Assembly (NCBI GenBank): GCA_949291295.1
Contig: CASEVE010000007.1
Span: 1 to 64,000, forward strand
Direction: 5' to 3'
Length of the DNA stretch: 64,000 nt
DNA from: an uncultured Olsenella sp.
Lineage (GTDB): Bacteria; Actinomycetota; Coriobacteriia; Coriobacteriales; Atopobiaceae
A model generated the notes under the pieces. It was not told the DNA's origin. It searched no databases and was given only the letters and a program-made list of their open reading frames with translations. Shown piece by piece: positions 8,477 through 16,892 of this stretch. Both the position numbers and the translations under genes were made by a program. Each line of letters starts with the position of its first letter. Position 1 is the stretch's first letter.

Positions 8477-9542
8477 GATCCTCGCTAAGAACCATGACAA
8501 GAACCTCAACCGCCGTCAGTTTGTTGCCGTTGCCGGAGCCGCCGCGGCAAGCGTTGCCCTGGCAGCCTGCGACAACAACTCAACTGAACTTGAGGGCCCG
8601 AACGGTACGGCCTCCTCGGATGACAACGCCCCTACCGAGAAGACCAAGGTCTCCTTTGTCCTGGACTACACCCCCAACACCAACCACACCGGTATCTACG
8701 TGGCGCTCGCCGAGGGCTACTTCGCCGATGAGGGCCTGGAGGTGGAGATTGTCCAGCCGCCCGCAGATGGCGCAGATGCGCTGATCGGTGCCGGCGGGGC
8801 CCAGATGGGCGTCTCCTACCAGGACTATATCGCCAACAACCTGGCCTCCGACCAGCCCATGCCCTACTCTGCCGTGGCCGCGATCATCCAGCACAACACC
8901 TCCGGCATCATGAGCCGCGAGGAGGACGGCGTCACGCACCCGGCCGCCATGGAGGGCCACACCTACGCCACCTGGAACATGCCCGTCGAGCAGGCTACGG
9001 TCAAGCACTGCGTGGAGACTGACGGCGGCGACTGGTCCAAGGTCGAGCTCGTGCCGTACGAGGTGGACGATGAGGTGAGCGGCCTGCGCGCCAACATGTT
9101 CGACACCGTGTGGGTCTACGAGGCCTGGGCCGTCCAGAACGCCGTGGTGCAGGACTTCCCGTACAACTACTTCAGCTTCATCTCGGTGGACCCGGTCTTT
9201 GACTACTACACGCCGGTCATCGCGGCCAACGACGACTTCGCCAAGGAGAGTCCCGAGGCCGTGAAGGCCTTCCTGCGCGCTGCCAAGCGTGGCTACGAGT
9301 ACGCCGTGGAGAACCCCGATGCTGCGGCGGACATCCTGTGCGAGCAGGTGCCCGAGCTCGACTCCGCGCTCGTCCACCAGAGCCAGACCTACCTTGCCGA
9401 CCAGTACGTTGCCGACGCCGAGAGCTGGGGCGTCATCGACCCCGAGCGCTGGGCCGCCTTCTACCAGTGGCTCAACGACAACGACCTCGTTGCCAACAAG
9501 CTGGACGTCAACGCCGGCTACGACCTCTCCTACCTGGAGTAG
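8466..9542 (+). CDS. ABC substrate-binding lipoprotein, NMT1/THI5-like (ThiY-like)
   Basis: 358 aa. The N-terminus has twin arginines (NRRQFVAVAG) and a lipobox ending LAAC, so it is probably a Tat- or Sec-exported lipoprotein. The mature domain opens with FVLDYTPNTNHTGIYVALAEGY, quoted here in two parts FVLDYTPNTNHTG and IYVALAEGY, typical of NMT1/THI5 and ThiY proteins that bind HMP-type pyrimidines. The ATG at 8466 overlaps the permease by 11 bases and is preceded by AAAGGA. The ligand is inferred from family and riboswitch context. Confidence 0.88.
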   Translation: MSDKILAKNHDKNLNRRQFVAVAGAAAASVALAACDNNSTELEGPNGTASSDDNAPTEKTKVSFVLDYTPNTNHTGIYVALAEGYFADEGLEVEIVQPPADGADALIGAGGAQMGVSYQDYIANNLASDQPMPYSAVAAIIQHNTSGIMSREEDGVTHPAAMEGHTYATWNMPVEQATVKHCVETDGGDWSKVELVPYEVDDEVSGLRANMFDTVWVYEAWAVQNAVVQDFPYNYFSFISVDPVFDYYTPVIAANDDFAKESPEAVKAFLRAAKRGYEYAVENPDAAADILCEQVPELDSALVHQSQTYLADQYVADAESWGVIDPERWAAFYQWLNDNDLVANKLDVNAGYDLSYLE

Positions 9543-9544
9543 GC

Positions 9545-10345
9545 GTGGGCGCTGGCGAGAAGAACGAGCCCCCCGTGGCCGTGGGCGCGCAGGCGACTCC
9601 CGCGCTCGCGGCCGAGGGGCTCACCCTCTCGTGGGACGGCGAGCACGTGGTCGTGCGCGACGTCGACGTGACCGTGGCGCCCGGCGAGGTCTGCTGCCTC
9701 GTGGGCCGCTCCGGCTGCGGCAAGACCACGATCCTGCACGCGCTCGCCGGCCTCACGACCCCCATGGCCGGCCGCATTCTCCTGCACGGGGAGGACGTGA
9801 CCGGCCGGCCGGGCCGCGTGAGCTACATGCTCCAGAAGGACCTGCTGCTACCGAGCCGCCGCATCATCGACAACGTGTGCCTGCCGCTCGTGATCGCGGG
9901 CATGAAGAGGGCGGAGGCGCGCGGGAAGGCCGCGCCGCTCTTCGAGCGCTTTGGCCTTGCGGGCTGCGAGCACAAGTGGCCGTGCGAGCTCTCCGGCGGC
10001 ATGCGCCAGCGCGCGGCCTTCCTGCGCACCTACCTCATGGGCGCGGATGTGACCCTGCTCGACGAGCCCTTCTCGGCGCTCGATGCCCTCACGCGCGTCG
10101 ACGTGCGTCGCTGGTTTGTGGATGTGGTCGCTGAGCTGGGGCTCTCTGCGCTCGTCATCACGCACGACGTGGACGAGGCCGTCTCCATGGCGAGCCGCAT
10201 CTACGTGCTCTCGGGCGCGCCGGCCGCAGGCGAGCCCAGCCACGTGGCGGGCATCGTGAGCGTTGACCGCGTGGCCAGCGAGAGCTTTGAGCTCACGGAC
10301 GAGTATCTCGCCGCCAAGCGCCAGGTCATGGCGCTTCTGGGGTAG
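9545..10345 (+). CDS. ABC transporter ATP-binding protein (ThiZ-like)
   Basis: 266 aa. Walker A GRSGCGKTT (about residues 53-61), Q-loop in MLQKDLLLP, signature LSGGMRQR and Walker B VTLLDEPFSALD, followed by the H-loop ITHDVDEA. It belongs to the nitrate/taurine/HMP importer ATPase group. The best start is GTG at 9545, five bases after GGAG in the end of the previous gene. It closes the TPP-regulated uptake operon. Its stop codon is embedded in the left copy of the 18-bp direct repeat at 10343-10360. Confidence 0.88.
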   Translation: MGAGEKNEPPVAVGAQATPALAAEGLTLSWDGEHVVVRDVDVTVAPGEVCCLVGRSGCGKTTILHALAGLTTPMAGRILLHGEDVTGRPGRVSYMLQKDLLLPSRRIIDNVCLPLVIAGMKRAEARGKAAPLFERFGLAGCEHKWPCELSGGMRQRAAFLRTYLMGADVTLLDEPFSALDALTRVDVRRWFVDVVAELGLSALVITHDVDEAVSMASRIYVLSGAPAAGEPSHVAGIVSVDRVASESFELTDEYLAAKRQVMALLG

Positions 10346-10360
10346 ACCGTGACGCCGGCG
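10343..10360 (+). repeat. 18-bp direct repeat, left copy
   Basis: TAGACCGTGACGCCGGCG occurs here and again at 15230-15247. Both copies begin with the stop codon of a gene, and together they bracket the four-gene solute-binding/VWA/XpaC/TelA operon. The right copy sits within a perfect 20-bp palindrome; the left holds only part of it. Confidence 0.75.
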
Positions 10361-10486
10361 CGCATCGGGCTGCGTTATGCCCCCGTAAATCATCTGTAAG
10401 GCTCACGAAAGGCCGCTCCGAGCAGATGGGGGAGGGGCCATCTTCGGACGTATCGTTGTGCTATGGATGCGTTCGAAGGGGGTTAG

Positions 10487-11635
10487 GTGGGCTCGAGAGC
10501 CAAGACATTGGCGGCAGGCGTGGTCCTCATCCTTGCTGCGATCGTGGTGGCGGGTGCCATCGCGCTCGGCCCGGGGGTGCTTGGGGAGAGCGCGCCGGAG
10601 GGCGACGCCCCCGTCGACCAGACCCAGGAGCTTACGACGGTCCGCGGCGTCATCGGGTCGGAGAAGGAGTCGCTCTTTGCCGACCCCGAGGCCAAGGAGA
10701 TCTTCGCTCGCTACGGGCTCGACGTTCAGGTCACGACGTCGGGCTCCTGGGCAATGGCGGAGCGCGAGGGCATCGAGGAGTCTGACTTCGCCTCGCCCTC
10801 CTCTGAGATCGCGGCCGCGCACATCGAGGACGTCCACGGCGCCGCCGTCCTCTCCACCACACGCCCCTTCTACTCGCCGCTTGCCATCGCCACAGGCGAG
10901 ACGGTCCTCTCCGTTCTCGAGCAGAACGGCATCGCCGAGCAACGTGACGGCGTCTGGTATCTCGACATGGCCGCCTACCTCGATGCCGTCGCCAACGGTA
11001 GGCGCTGGACGGACCTTATTGGCTCCGAGGCCTATCCCTCCAGCAGAAACGTCATGATCACCACCACAGACGTGCGCTCCTCGAACTCCGCCCTCATGTA
11101 TCTCAGCCTCGCGAGCTACGTCCTCAACGGCAACGCGGTGGTCACGGGGGAGGATGCCGCCCGTCAGCAGGCGACCGAGTCCCTGGCACGTCTCTTCCTC
11201 GACCAGGGCTACTCGCAGTCCTCCTCCGCGGGGCCGTGGGAGTCCTTCCTCTCCAAGGGGTCCATGAACCAGCCGCTCACGCTCATCTACGAGAGCCAGT
11301 ACCTCGAGGCCCAGATGAACGAGCCCTCGCGCGTGACCGACGAGATGCGCATCTGCTATCCCGCCCCCACCATCTTCTCTGACCATGTGGTCGTGGCCTT
11401 CTCCGAGGCGGGGCAGCGGGTCCAGGACGTGCTGGACAACGACCCAGATATGGCGCGCGTCATCGCCCGCCACGGGTTTCGCCTCAACGGGCCCAACTCG
11501 GGAGCCTTCTCCGAGCGGGTCAGCGAGGCCGGCCTTGCGGGCTACGCCGAGGACGGCACGTTCATCGATGCCGCCCAGGCCCCCAGCTACGAGGTGGCGG
11601 ATGCCATGCTCCAGGTCATCGAGGCGCTCTACTAG
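10487..11635 (+). CDS. Exported solute-binding-like protein of a VWA/TelA operon
   Basis: 382 aa. One N-terminal membrane/signal segment (about residues 7-29) with no lipobox cysteine, then a periplasmic-binding-protein-like domain. The start is GTG at 10487 after AAGGGGG. The following genes encode a VWA-fused binding protein, an XpaC-like protein and a TelA-like protein, a set also seen together in Firmicutes and Coriobacteriia. It lacks the MIDAS motif of its neighbour. Ligand and role are unknown; a receptor or assembly role with the VWA partner is possible. Confidence 0.65.
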   Translation: MGSRAKTLAAGVVLILAAIVVAGAIALGPGVLGESAPEGDAPVDQTQELTTVRGVIGSEKESLFADPEAKEIFARYGLDVQVTTSGSWAMAEREGIEESDFASPSSEIAAAHIEDVHGAAVLSTTRPFYSPLAIATGETVLSVLEQNGIAEQRDGVWYLDMAAYLDAVANGRRWTDLIGSEAYPSSRNVMITTTDVRSSNSALMYLSLASYVLNGNAVVTGEDAARQQATESLARLFLDQGYSQSSSAGPWESFLSKGSMNQPLTLIYESQYLEAQMNEPSRVTDEMRICYPAPTIFSDHVVVAFSEAGQRVQDVLDNDPDMARVIARHGFRLNGPNSGAFSERVSEAGLAGYAEDGTFIDAAQAPSYEVADAMLQVIEALY

Positions 11636-11654
11636 CGCCGGGAGGGGAGGAACC

Positions 11655-13277
11655 ATGCTGAACGCACCCGTTACGCGCCGTCGCTGGCTCGTCGTTCTTC
11701 TCGCCCTTGGCTGCGCCCTTGGCGGCGTGGCCACCCTGCCCGCATGCACGGGCGGCGAGCCTGCGCAGAGCGAGCCCCAGGGGCAGCCTGCTGGCACGGG
11801 CACCGACTCCGAGCCCGCGCCCGACGTCTCGGGTGCGACGCTGCGTGTGCTCGCGGGCTCGGAGGTCCGGGACATGCTGCCCATCCTGGAGGATGCCGAG
11901 GCGGAACTCGGCATCTCGGTTGAGCTCGAGTACATGGGGACGCTCGACGGCACGGAGGCGGTCATGGCGGGCGAGGGGGACTACGACGCCACGTGGTTCC
12001 CGTCCAACGCCTACATGAGCCTCTTTGACGAGAAGGGCTCGCTCGTCTCGCAGGAGACCTCGATCATGCGGACGCCGGTGGTGCTCGGCGTGAAGGCGGA
12101 TCGTGCTGCCGAGCTTGGCTGGGACGAGGAGAGCCCCACGTGGGCCGAGGTCGTGGACGCCGCGGCGTCGGGTGAGTTCTCCTACGGCATGTCCAGCCCG
12201 GTCTCGTCCAACAGCGGCTTCTCCGCGCTGGTGGAGCTCGCGACGGCGCTCTCGGGAACGGGCGTCGCCATCTCAGCCGACGACGTCTCGGTCGTGGCGG
12301 CGGACCTCACGAGGTTTGCCCAGGGGCAGGTGCTCGCGAGCGGCTCGTCGGGCTGGCTCATGGAGGCATACGACAAGGACCCAGACGCCGTTGACGGCAT
12401 CTTCAACTACGAGTCGCTCATCCTGCAGGACGAGGGGCTCGTGGAGGTGATTCCACAGGACGGCGTCATCACCGCGGACTACCCGCTCACGCTGCTCTCC
12501 GGCCGCGGGGAGGATGCCGAGGCGGCGTATCGGGCGCTCGTGGACTACCTGCGTCGCGATGACGTGCAGCGGCGCATCGCGGACGAGACGTTCCGCCGCA
12601 CGGACGCGACGACGCCCGACGACGCGCGGATGGCCTTTGAGATCCCCTTCCCCAACCGCCTCGAGGCAGTGCGCGCCCTGCTCTCCAGCTGGGTATCCGA
12701 CGTTCGCAAGCCCGCCAACATGGTCTTCCAGATCGACACCTCGGGCTCCATGGAGGGGGCGCGCCTCGACGCGCTCAAGGCCGCGCTCGTCTCCCTCACC
12801 GATACCGGGACGGGTGGTACGACCTCGCTTCTCACGTTCCAGCCGCGAGAGACGGTGCACTTCGTCGAGTTTGGCTCGGAGGTCAAGAGCGAGAGGGATC
12901 TCGAGGTGGCGGCGGACGGCGACCTCTCCGACGTGCGAACCTATGTGGAGGGACTCCGCACGGAGGGAAACACGGCAATCTACGGCACTTTGCAGCACTC
13001 CCTCGAGCTGGCGGCGCAGAGCCGTTCGGATGACAACGTGACGTCGGTCGTGCTCTTCTCGGACGGGGAGAACACCGACTACCCGGGGATCGCGGAGTTC
13101 TCCTCCTGGTACGAGGCCACGCCCGAGGTCCAAGGCATCCCCGTCTACGCGATTCTCTTCGGCGAGGCCAGCGGGGCGGAGATGGAGCGGCTCGCCCAGC
13201 TGACGGGCGGGCGGACCTTCGACGCCACGGGCGGCGACCTTACCGCCGCCTTCAAGGAGATACGAGGCTATCTGTAG
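11655..13277 (+). CDS. Substrate-binding and VWA domain lipoprotein
   Basis: 540 aa. A signal peptide with lipobox-like LPAC (Cys near residue 31) precedes a class-II-type solute-binding domain (about 50-340) and a von Willebrand factor A domain (about 355-535). The VWA metal site is intact: DTSGSM, the Thr in EGNTAIY and the Asp in LFSDGEN. VWA domains mediate metal-dependent protein contacts. The start is well supported by GGAGGGGAGG. It follows the related exported protein by 19 bases. The ligand and partner are not known. Confidence 0.8.
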   Translation: MLNAPVTRRRWLVVLLALGCALGGVATLPACTGGEPAQSEPQGQPAGTGTDSEPAPDVSGATLRVLAGSEVRDMLPILEDAEAELGISVELEYMGTLDGTEAVMAGEGDYDATWFPSNAYMSLFDEKGSLVSQETSIMRTPVVLGVKADRAAELGWDEESPTWAEVVDAAASGEFSYGMSSPVSSNSGFSALVELATALSGTGVAISADDVSVVAADLTRFAQGQVLASGSSGWLMEAYDKDPDAVDGIFNYESLILQDEGLVEVIPQDGVITADYPLTLLSGRGEDAEAAYRALVDYLRRDDVQRRIADETFRRTDATTPDDARMAFEIPFPNRLEAVRALLSSWVSDVRKPANMVFQIDTSGSMEGARLDALKAALVSLTDTGTGGTTSLLTFQPRETVHFVEFGSEVKSERDLEVAADGDLSDVRTYVEGLRTEGNTAIYGTLQHSLELAAQSRSDDNVTSVVLFSDGENTDYPGIAEFSSWYEATPEVQGIPVYAILFGEASGAEMERLAQLTGGRTFDATGGDLTAAFKEIRGYL

Positions 13278-13324
13278 GCCGGGGGCAGCCCCCAATTGGC
13301 GCAGGCGGTTTGGAGGGAGGGCAG

Positions 13325-14014
13325 ATGCAGGGCGACAAGGGCCTCGTGCTCGGCATATCCGCAGCGGTGCTCGTGGTCTTCTGCTGCGCCGCCGCCCTTC
13401 TCGTCACCGGCGCTGCGGCCCAGGTGGCGCTCGTGGCGGCCGGCGCCCTCATGTCGGCGGGTTCGTGGCTGCTGCTCACCTCGCTCAACATGCCGCGCCA
13501 CGTGGCGGCGATAGACCTGGACGCGCTCGTCGGGGCCGACCCCACGCTCAAGGAGTCCGCCGAGGCCGTGAGCGTCATGGCGGGCCGTATTGATGAGGCG
13601 TGCGCCGCGGACAGCCCCCGCGGCATCGGGGCGGAGTCCGAGCAGCTGCGCACCCTCGTGACCTCCATGGCGGAGCTCGTGGAGCTGCCCGAGTTTGCCA
13701 CGGCTGGGGCGGAGGAGGACCGGCGCCTCGTTCTCTCGCTTGCCACCACATGGCTGCCGGGCGCCTGGGACCAGCTCGTGACCAATGTTCGGTACCTGGG
13801 GTTCGGCGGTCGTGCGAGCTCGCGCGCCAGGCGGAACGTGACCGCTCTCGACGAGCAGTGCGCAAGCGTCGCAGGTGCGCTCGACCGCATACGGACCAAC
13901 ATCGTCGACGGGGCCTCCACGAAGATCGAGACCGGCTCCGACTACCTGCGCCAGCGTCTTGGCCATCGGTCGCCCGAGCTCTCCCTGGGGGAGCCGCCCG
14001 ATGACTTGTCGTAA
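13325..14014 (+). CDS. XpaC-like (5-bromo-4-chloroindolyl phosphate hydrolysis) membrane protein
   Basis: 229 aa. Two N-terminal membrane segments (about residues 8-27 and 33-52) are followed by a helical cytoplasmic domain. The shape and its place just before a TelA-like gene match XpaC-family proteins, whose name comes from a phenotype and not from a demonstrated activity. No catalytic motif is seen. The ATG at 13325 has GGAGGGAGGG upstream; the ATG at 13310 does not. Similarity to XpaC is judged by eye and context, so the call is moderate. Confidence 0.55.
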   Translation: MQGDKGLVLGISAAVLVVFCCAAALLVTGAAAQVALVAAGALMSAGSWLLLTSLNMPRHVAAIDLDALVGADPTLKESAEAVSVMAGRIDEACAADSPRGIGAESEQLRTLVTSMAELVELPEFATAGAEEDRRLVLSLATTWLPGAWDQLVTNVRYLGFGGRASSRARRNVTALDEQCASVAGALDRIRTNIVDGASTKIETGSDYLRQRLGHRSPELSLGEPPDDLS

Positions 14015-14050
14015 TCGAAGGAACGACCTGACACTTGGAGAGGAGCCGCT

Positions 14051-15232
14051 ATGGCCCACGAACTTCTCGACGCTCCCGACGACAACTTCGACCTGAAGGT
14101 GACGCCGGCGCCCGAGCCCGTCAAGACCGAGGGCGCCCTTGCGCAGGTGCCCGCGCCAAGCTCCGAGGAGCTTCTTCGCCTGAGTGACAACGCAAGCTCC
14201 TGGGTCTCCAAGGTGGCCGCTCTGCCGCCTCAGAGCCTGGAGTTCAAGCAGGAGGTTGACGCGATCTTTGAGGTGGGGTCCGACGCCTTCCGGGAGACGG
14301 CCAGCACCTCGAGCCGCTTTCTCGAGCAGTCTTTGGCAACGTCGAAAAGCGGCGGTGCCCAGGAGCAGGTCTCCAAGAGCCTCGTGGACCTGCGAAATGA
14401 GGCCGACGAGCTTGCGCCGGGGGAGGACACCTTCGCAGATCGTCTGCTGGGCGCCCTGCCCTTCGCCAATCGCGTTAAGCGTTACTTCAAGCGATACGAG
14501 TCCAACCAGCAGCAGCTCAACTCCATTCTGCTGTCGCTTGGCAAGGGTCAGGACCTGCTGCGCAAGGACAACGCCGCCCTCAACGTGGAGCGCCGTGGCC
14601 TCTGGGGCAACCTGGACACCCTCAAGCGCGCCTACGAGCTGCTTACGAGCATCGATGATGAGCTCGTGGCGCGCATCGACCGGGAGCGCGCGGCGGGCAA
14701 CGCCGAGCTGGCATCCTCGCTTGAGAAAGACGCACTGTTTGCGGTGCGCCAGCGTCGCCAGGACGTGCAGACGCAGGCGGCCGTGACCATCCAGGCCTAC
14801 CTCTCGATGGGGATCATCCAGCAGAACAACGACCAGCTCGTCCGCGGCGTCGAGCGCGCCAAGACCACTACGGTGACCGCGCTGCGCACGGCCGTGATCG
14901 TGGCGCAGTCCCTCGAGAACCAGAAGCTCGTGCTCGACCAGATCGACGCGGTCAACAGGACCACTGACGCCATGATCGACCGCACGAGCAAGCTCCTGCA
15001 GGACAACTCCCTGCGCACGCAGCAGCAGGCGGTCTCGAGCGGCGTCTCCCCGGAGACCTTGCGACGCGCCTATGACGCGGTCTTCTCCACGCTCGACAGC
15101 ATCGACAAGTTCCGCGAGCAGGCGAACGAGTCCTTCTCCAAGACGATCGACGTGCTGAGCGACCAGCTCGAGCGTGCCCGCGCCTATGCCGAGCGCATGA
15201 ACCGCGACGGCGAGGGTGGTGCGGCGGAATAG
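14051..15232 (+). CDS. TelA-like toxic anion resistance family protein
   Basis: 393 aa, hydrophilic and almost entirely helical, without membrane segments. Residues 60-390 carry TelA-family features, including RVKRYFKRYESNQQQLNSIL (20 residues), ALNVERRGLW and the long coiled regions with VTIQAYLSMGIIQQNN. The name derives from a tellurite-resistance phenotype; the usual role of this family, found with XpaC and VWA proteins, is unclear and may concern envelope stress. Last gene of the operon. The stop lies inside the right copy of the 18-bp repeat. Confidence 0.8.
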   Translation: MAHELLDAPDDNFDLKVTPAPEPVKTEGALAQVPAPSSEELLRLSDNASSWVSKVAALPPQSLEFKQEVDAIFEVGSDAFRETASTSSRFLEQSLATSKSGGAQEQVSKSLVDLRNEADELAPGEDTFADRLLGALPFANRVKRYFKRYESNQQQLNSILLSLGKGQDLLRKDNAALNVERRGLWGNLDTLKRAYELLTSIDDELVARIDRERAAGNAELASSLEKDALFAVRQRRQDVQTQAAVTIQAYLSMGIIQQNNDQLVRGVERAKTTTVTALRTAVIVAQSLENQKLVLDQIDAVNRTTDAMIDRTSKLLQDNSLRTQQQAVSSGVSPETLRRAYDAVFSTLDSIDKFREQANESFSKTIDVLSDQLERARAYAERMNRDGEGGAAE

Positions 15233-15233
15233 A

Positions 15234-15253
15234 CCGTGACGCCGGCGTCACGG
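15234..15253 (+). terminator. Perfect 20-bp palindrome after the TelA-like gene
   Basis: CCGTGACGCCGGCGTCACGG directly follows the TAG stop. It could end the operon, though no T-run follows. It contains most of the right copy of the 18-bp direct repeat (15230-15247). Confidence 0.5.
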
Positions 15254-15788
15254 GCCCGCCCTACGCGCAGGTGAGCTCCACGCGCAGGTCGTGGCCCGCG
15301 ACGTCGAGGGCATGGTCGCCGATGGTCGTCGTATCGTGGCCGAGCTTGGCGAGAGCACCTTCCCCAAGGTCCCGAGCGTCCCCGAGGGCTTCAAGGCCAT
15401 CCGCATGCTCGCCGCCGAGGGTATCCGCACCACCGCCACGGCCATCTACACTCCGATGCAGGCCTTCCTTGCTGCCAAGGCGGGCGTCTCGTATGCCGCG
15501 CCCTACATCAACCGCATCGACAACATGGGCTATGACGGCGTGGGCGTGGCCATGGAGATCCACGACATCTTCCGCGCGAACGACCTGTCCTGCGAGGTGC
15601 TTGCCGCGAGCTTCAAGAACTCCCAGCAGGTCCTCGAGCTCGCCCGCTACGGCGTGGGCGCCGTGACGGCCGCCTCCTCCGTGATCGAGGGCCTCGTCAA
15701 GAACGCCGCCATCGACGCCTCGGTGGACGCCTTCACTGCCGACTTCGAGGGCCTCGTCGGCGCCGGCAAGACGATGGCCGACCTGTAG
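15240..15788 (+). pseudogene. N-terminally deleted fructose-6-phosphate aldolase/transaldolase
   Basis: The readable frame begins only at about residue 60 of the usual 215-220 aa TalC/FSA protein (GELHAQVVARDVEGMVADG). It then continues intact through the Schiff-base Lys region (FPKVPSVPEG), TTATAIYTPMQA, APYINRID and a normal C-terminus. The N-terminal strand with the TNPS motif is absent, and the space upstream is occupied by the end of the TelA-like gene and a palindrome. A GTG at 15291 could start a 165-aa product, but without the first barrel strands it should not be active. The break coincides with the 18-bp repeat. Confidence 0.8.
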
Positions 15789-16087
15789 GGGCGGGCGAGA
15801 AGAACCTCGGCCCCGGGCCTCCACGCGCAACCGGGGATTTCCAACATCCGCGTCTGCGCGTGACAGAAGTTGAACTACCGAACGCGTAGCTTGGGAAATG
15901 CGGCCGTCTGGCCGCAAAATCCCGAGCTACGCGTTCTTCTCGCCATGCGCAATCCGAGATTCCGGCAAAGGGTCCTGCCCGGCCCGGCCGCCCTGGCCCG
16001 CGACGTAAGCGTTGCGCAAGGGATGCCGGCCAAGCCAACATTTCCCCTTGCGTCAGGCTAACGTTGTCCTGAGAGCAGAGGGGGTAT
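15789..16087. other. 299-nt intergenic region with nested hairpins and inverted motif pair
   Basis: GGCGAGAAGAAC (15794-15805) is the perfect complement of GTTCTTCTCGCC (15933-15944). Within it, GAACGCGTAGCTTGGGA (15880-15896) pairs with 15920-15936 with a single G-T, and GCGGCC/GGCCGC (15900-15905/15910-15915) forms the tip. No coding gene is visible. Confidence 0.7.
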
Positions 16088-16708
16088 ATGGAAGCGCACG
16101 AGGACGATACGTACGCGAAGCTCAAGGCGGCGATGGAGGAGGCGGAGGCGAGCGAGTCCCCCGTGGAGTCCGCCCGTGACCGCCGGCGCCGCTATCTGGC
16201 GATTGCCTTGATTGTGATTGTTCCCCTGGCCGTGGTCAGCTACGTCGTGTGGGGGCTCATCGGCCTTTTTACCTTGGGCAAGACGGACGAGGGGCCGATT
16301 GCGGTGGTGTATCGGCTCGTGGGCGTTCCAGGCTGGCTTGCCATCTTCTCCTTTGGCGTCGTGGCGGTGGCGCGGCAGCTGCGCGACGACTTCAAGGGCG
16401 TGGGCGAGCGCATCTTCGGGGCGGTCATCATCGCGCTCATGGTGGTTACCTGCTACGTCTTTGTGGGGCAGCCGCTGCTGGACGTGCCGTACCTCTTCGA
16501 CCCCGTGCGCGTCGAGCTGCACGATGTCGAGACGAGGGACGTGAGTGGCGAGAGCGGCGCGACGTACTACCTCAGCGGCGTCGACGAGGCCGGCAAGGAG
16601 TGGGAGTTCCGGATCAACAGCGATACGTTCCTCAGCTGGGACCGCGACCGCACCACTGCCACCGTGACCGGCCTCCCCAACACCCAGGTGACGCTCGCCA
16701 TCGAGTGA
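16088..16708 (+). CDS. Membrane protein of unknown function
   Basis: 206 aa, not recognised. A charged N-terminus (residues 1-37) ending RDRRRR is followed by three predicted membrane segments (about 39-60, 76-97 and 115-137) and an extracytoplasmic or cytoplasmic C-terminal domain of about 65 residues rich in Asp/Glu and Thr (YYLSGVDEAGKEW, TATVTGLP). No catalytic motif stands out. GAGAGCAGAGGGGGT precedes the ATG. It appears to be monocistronic, ending before a strong bidirectional terminator. Confidence 0.65.
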   Translation: MEAHEDDTYAKLKAAMEEAEASESPVESARDRRRRYLAIALIVIVPLAVVSYVVWGLIGLFTLGKTDEGPIAVVYRLVGVPGWLAIFSFGVVAVARQLRDDFKGVGERIFGAVIIALMVVTCYVFVGQPLLDVPYLFDPVRVELHDVETRDVSGESGATYYLSGVDEAGKEWEFRINSDTFLSWDRDRTTATVTGLPNTQVTLAIE

Positions 16709-16798
16709 CCCTCCCCGCGCCCTCCAGAAGGTGGAGGCCCTGAGCGACGGCCGCCAGGAGTTCCTCACGTGTCGTCGCATCCAACCGCTCACGCAAGA

Positions 16799-16870
16799 GG
16801 CCGCCCCTCCGACCTGCTAAGCAGAATCTTCCGCGAAGCGCAGTTCTGCGTGCAGGTCGGAGGGGCGGCC
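16799..16870. terminator. Bidirectional terminator hairpin with 19-bp arms
   Basis: Arms 16799-16817 and 16852-16870 are perfectly complementary; GCAGAA/TTCTGC (16821-16826/16844-16849) extends the stem. It lies between convergent genes, so it can serve both. Confidence 0.85.
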
Positions 16871-16892
16871 GTCGTGGCTGCGAGTCAGTCCG

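Noticed and set aside
14051..15232. Tellurite resistance determinant
   Set aside because: TelA-family membership does not show tellurite resistance; no other ter genes are nearby.
15291..15788. An intact small aldolase starting at GTG 15291
   Set aside because: The barrel fold needs the missing first 60 or so residues including the TNPS strand; no ribosome-binding site is evident.
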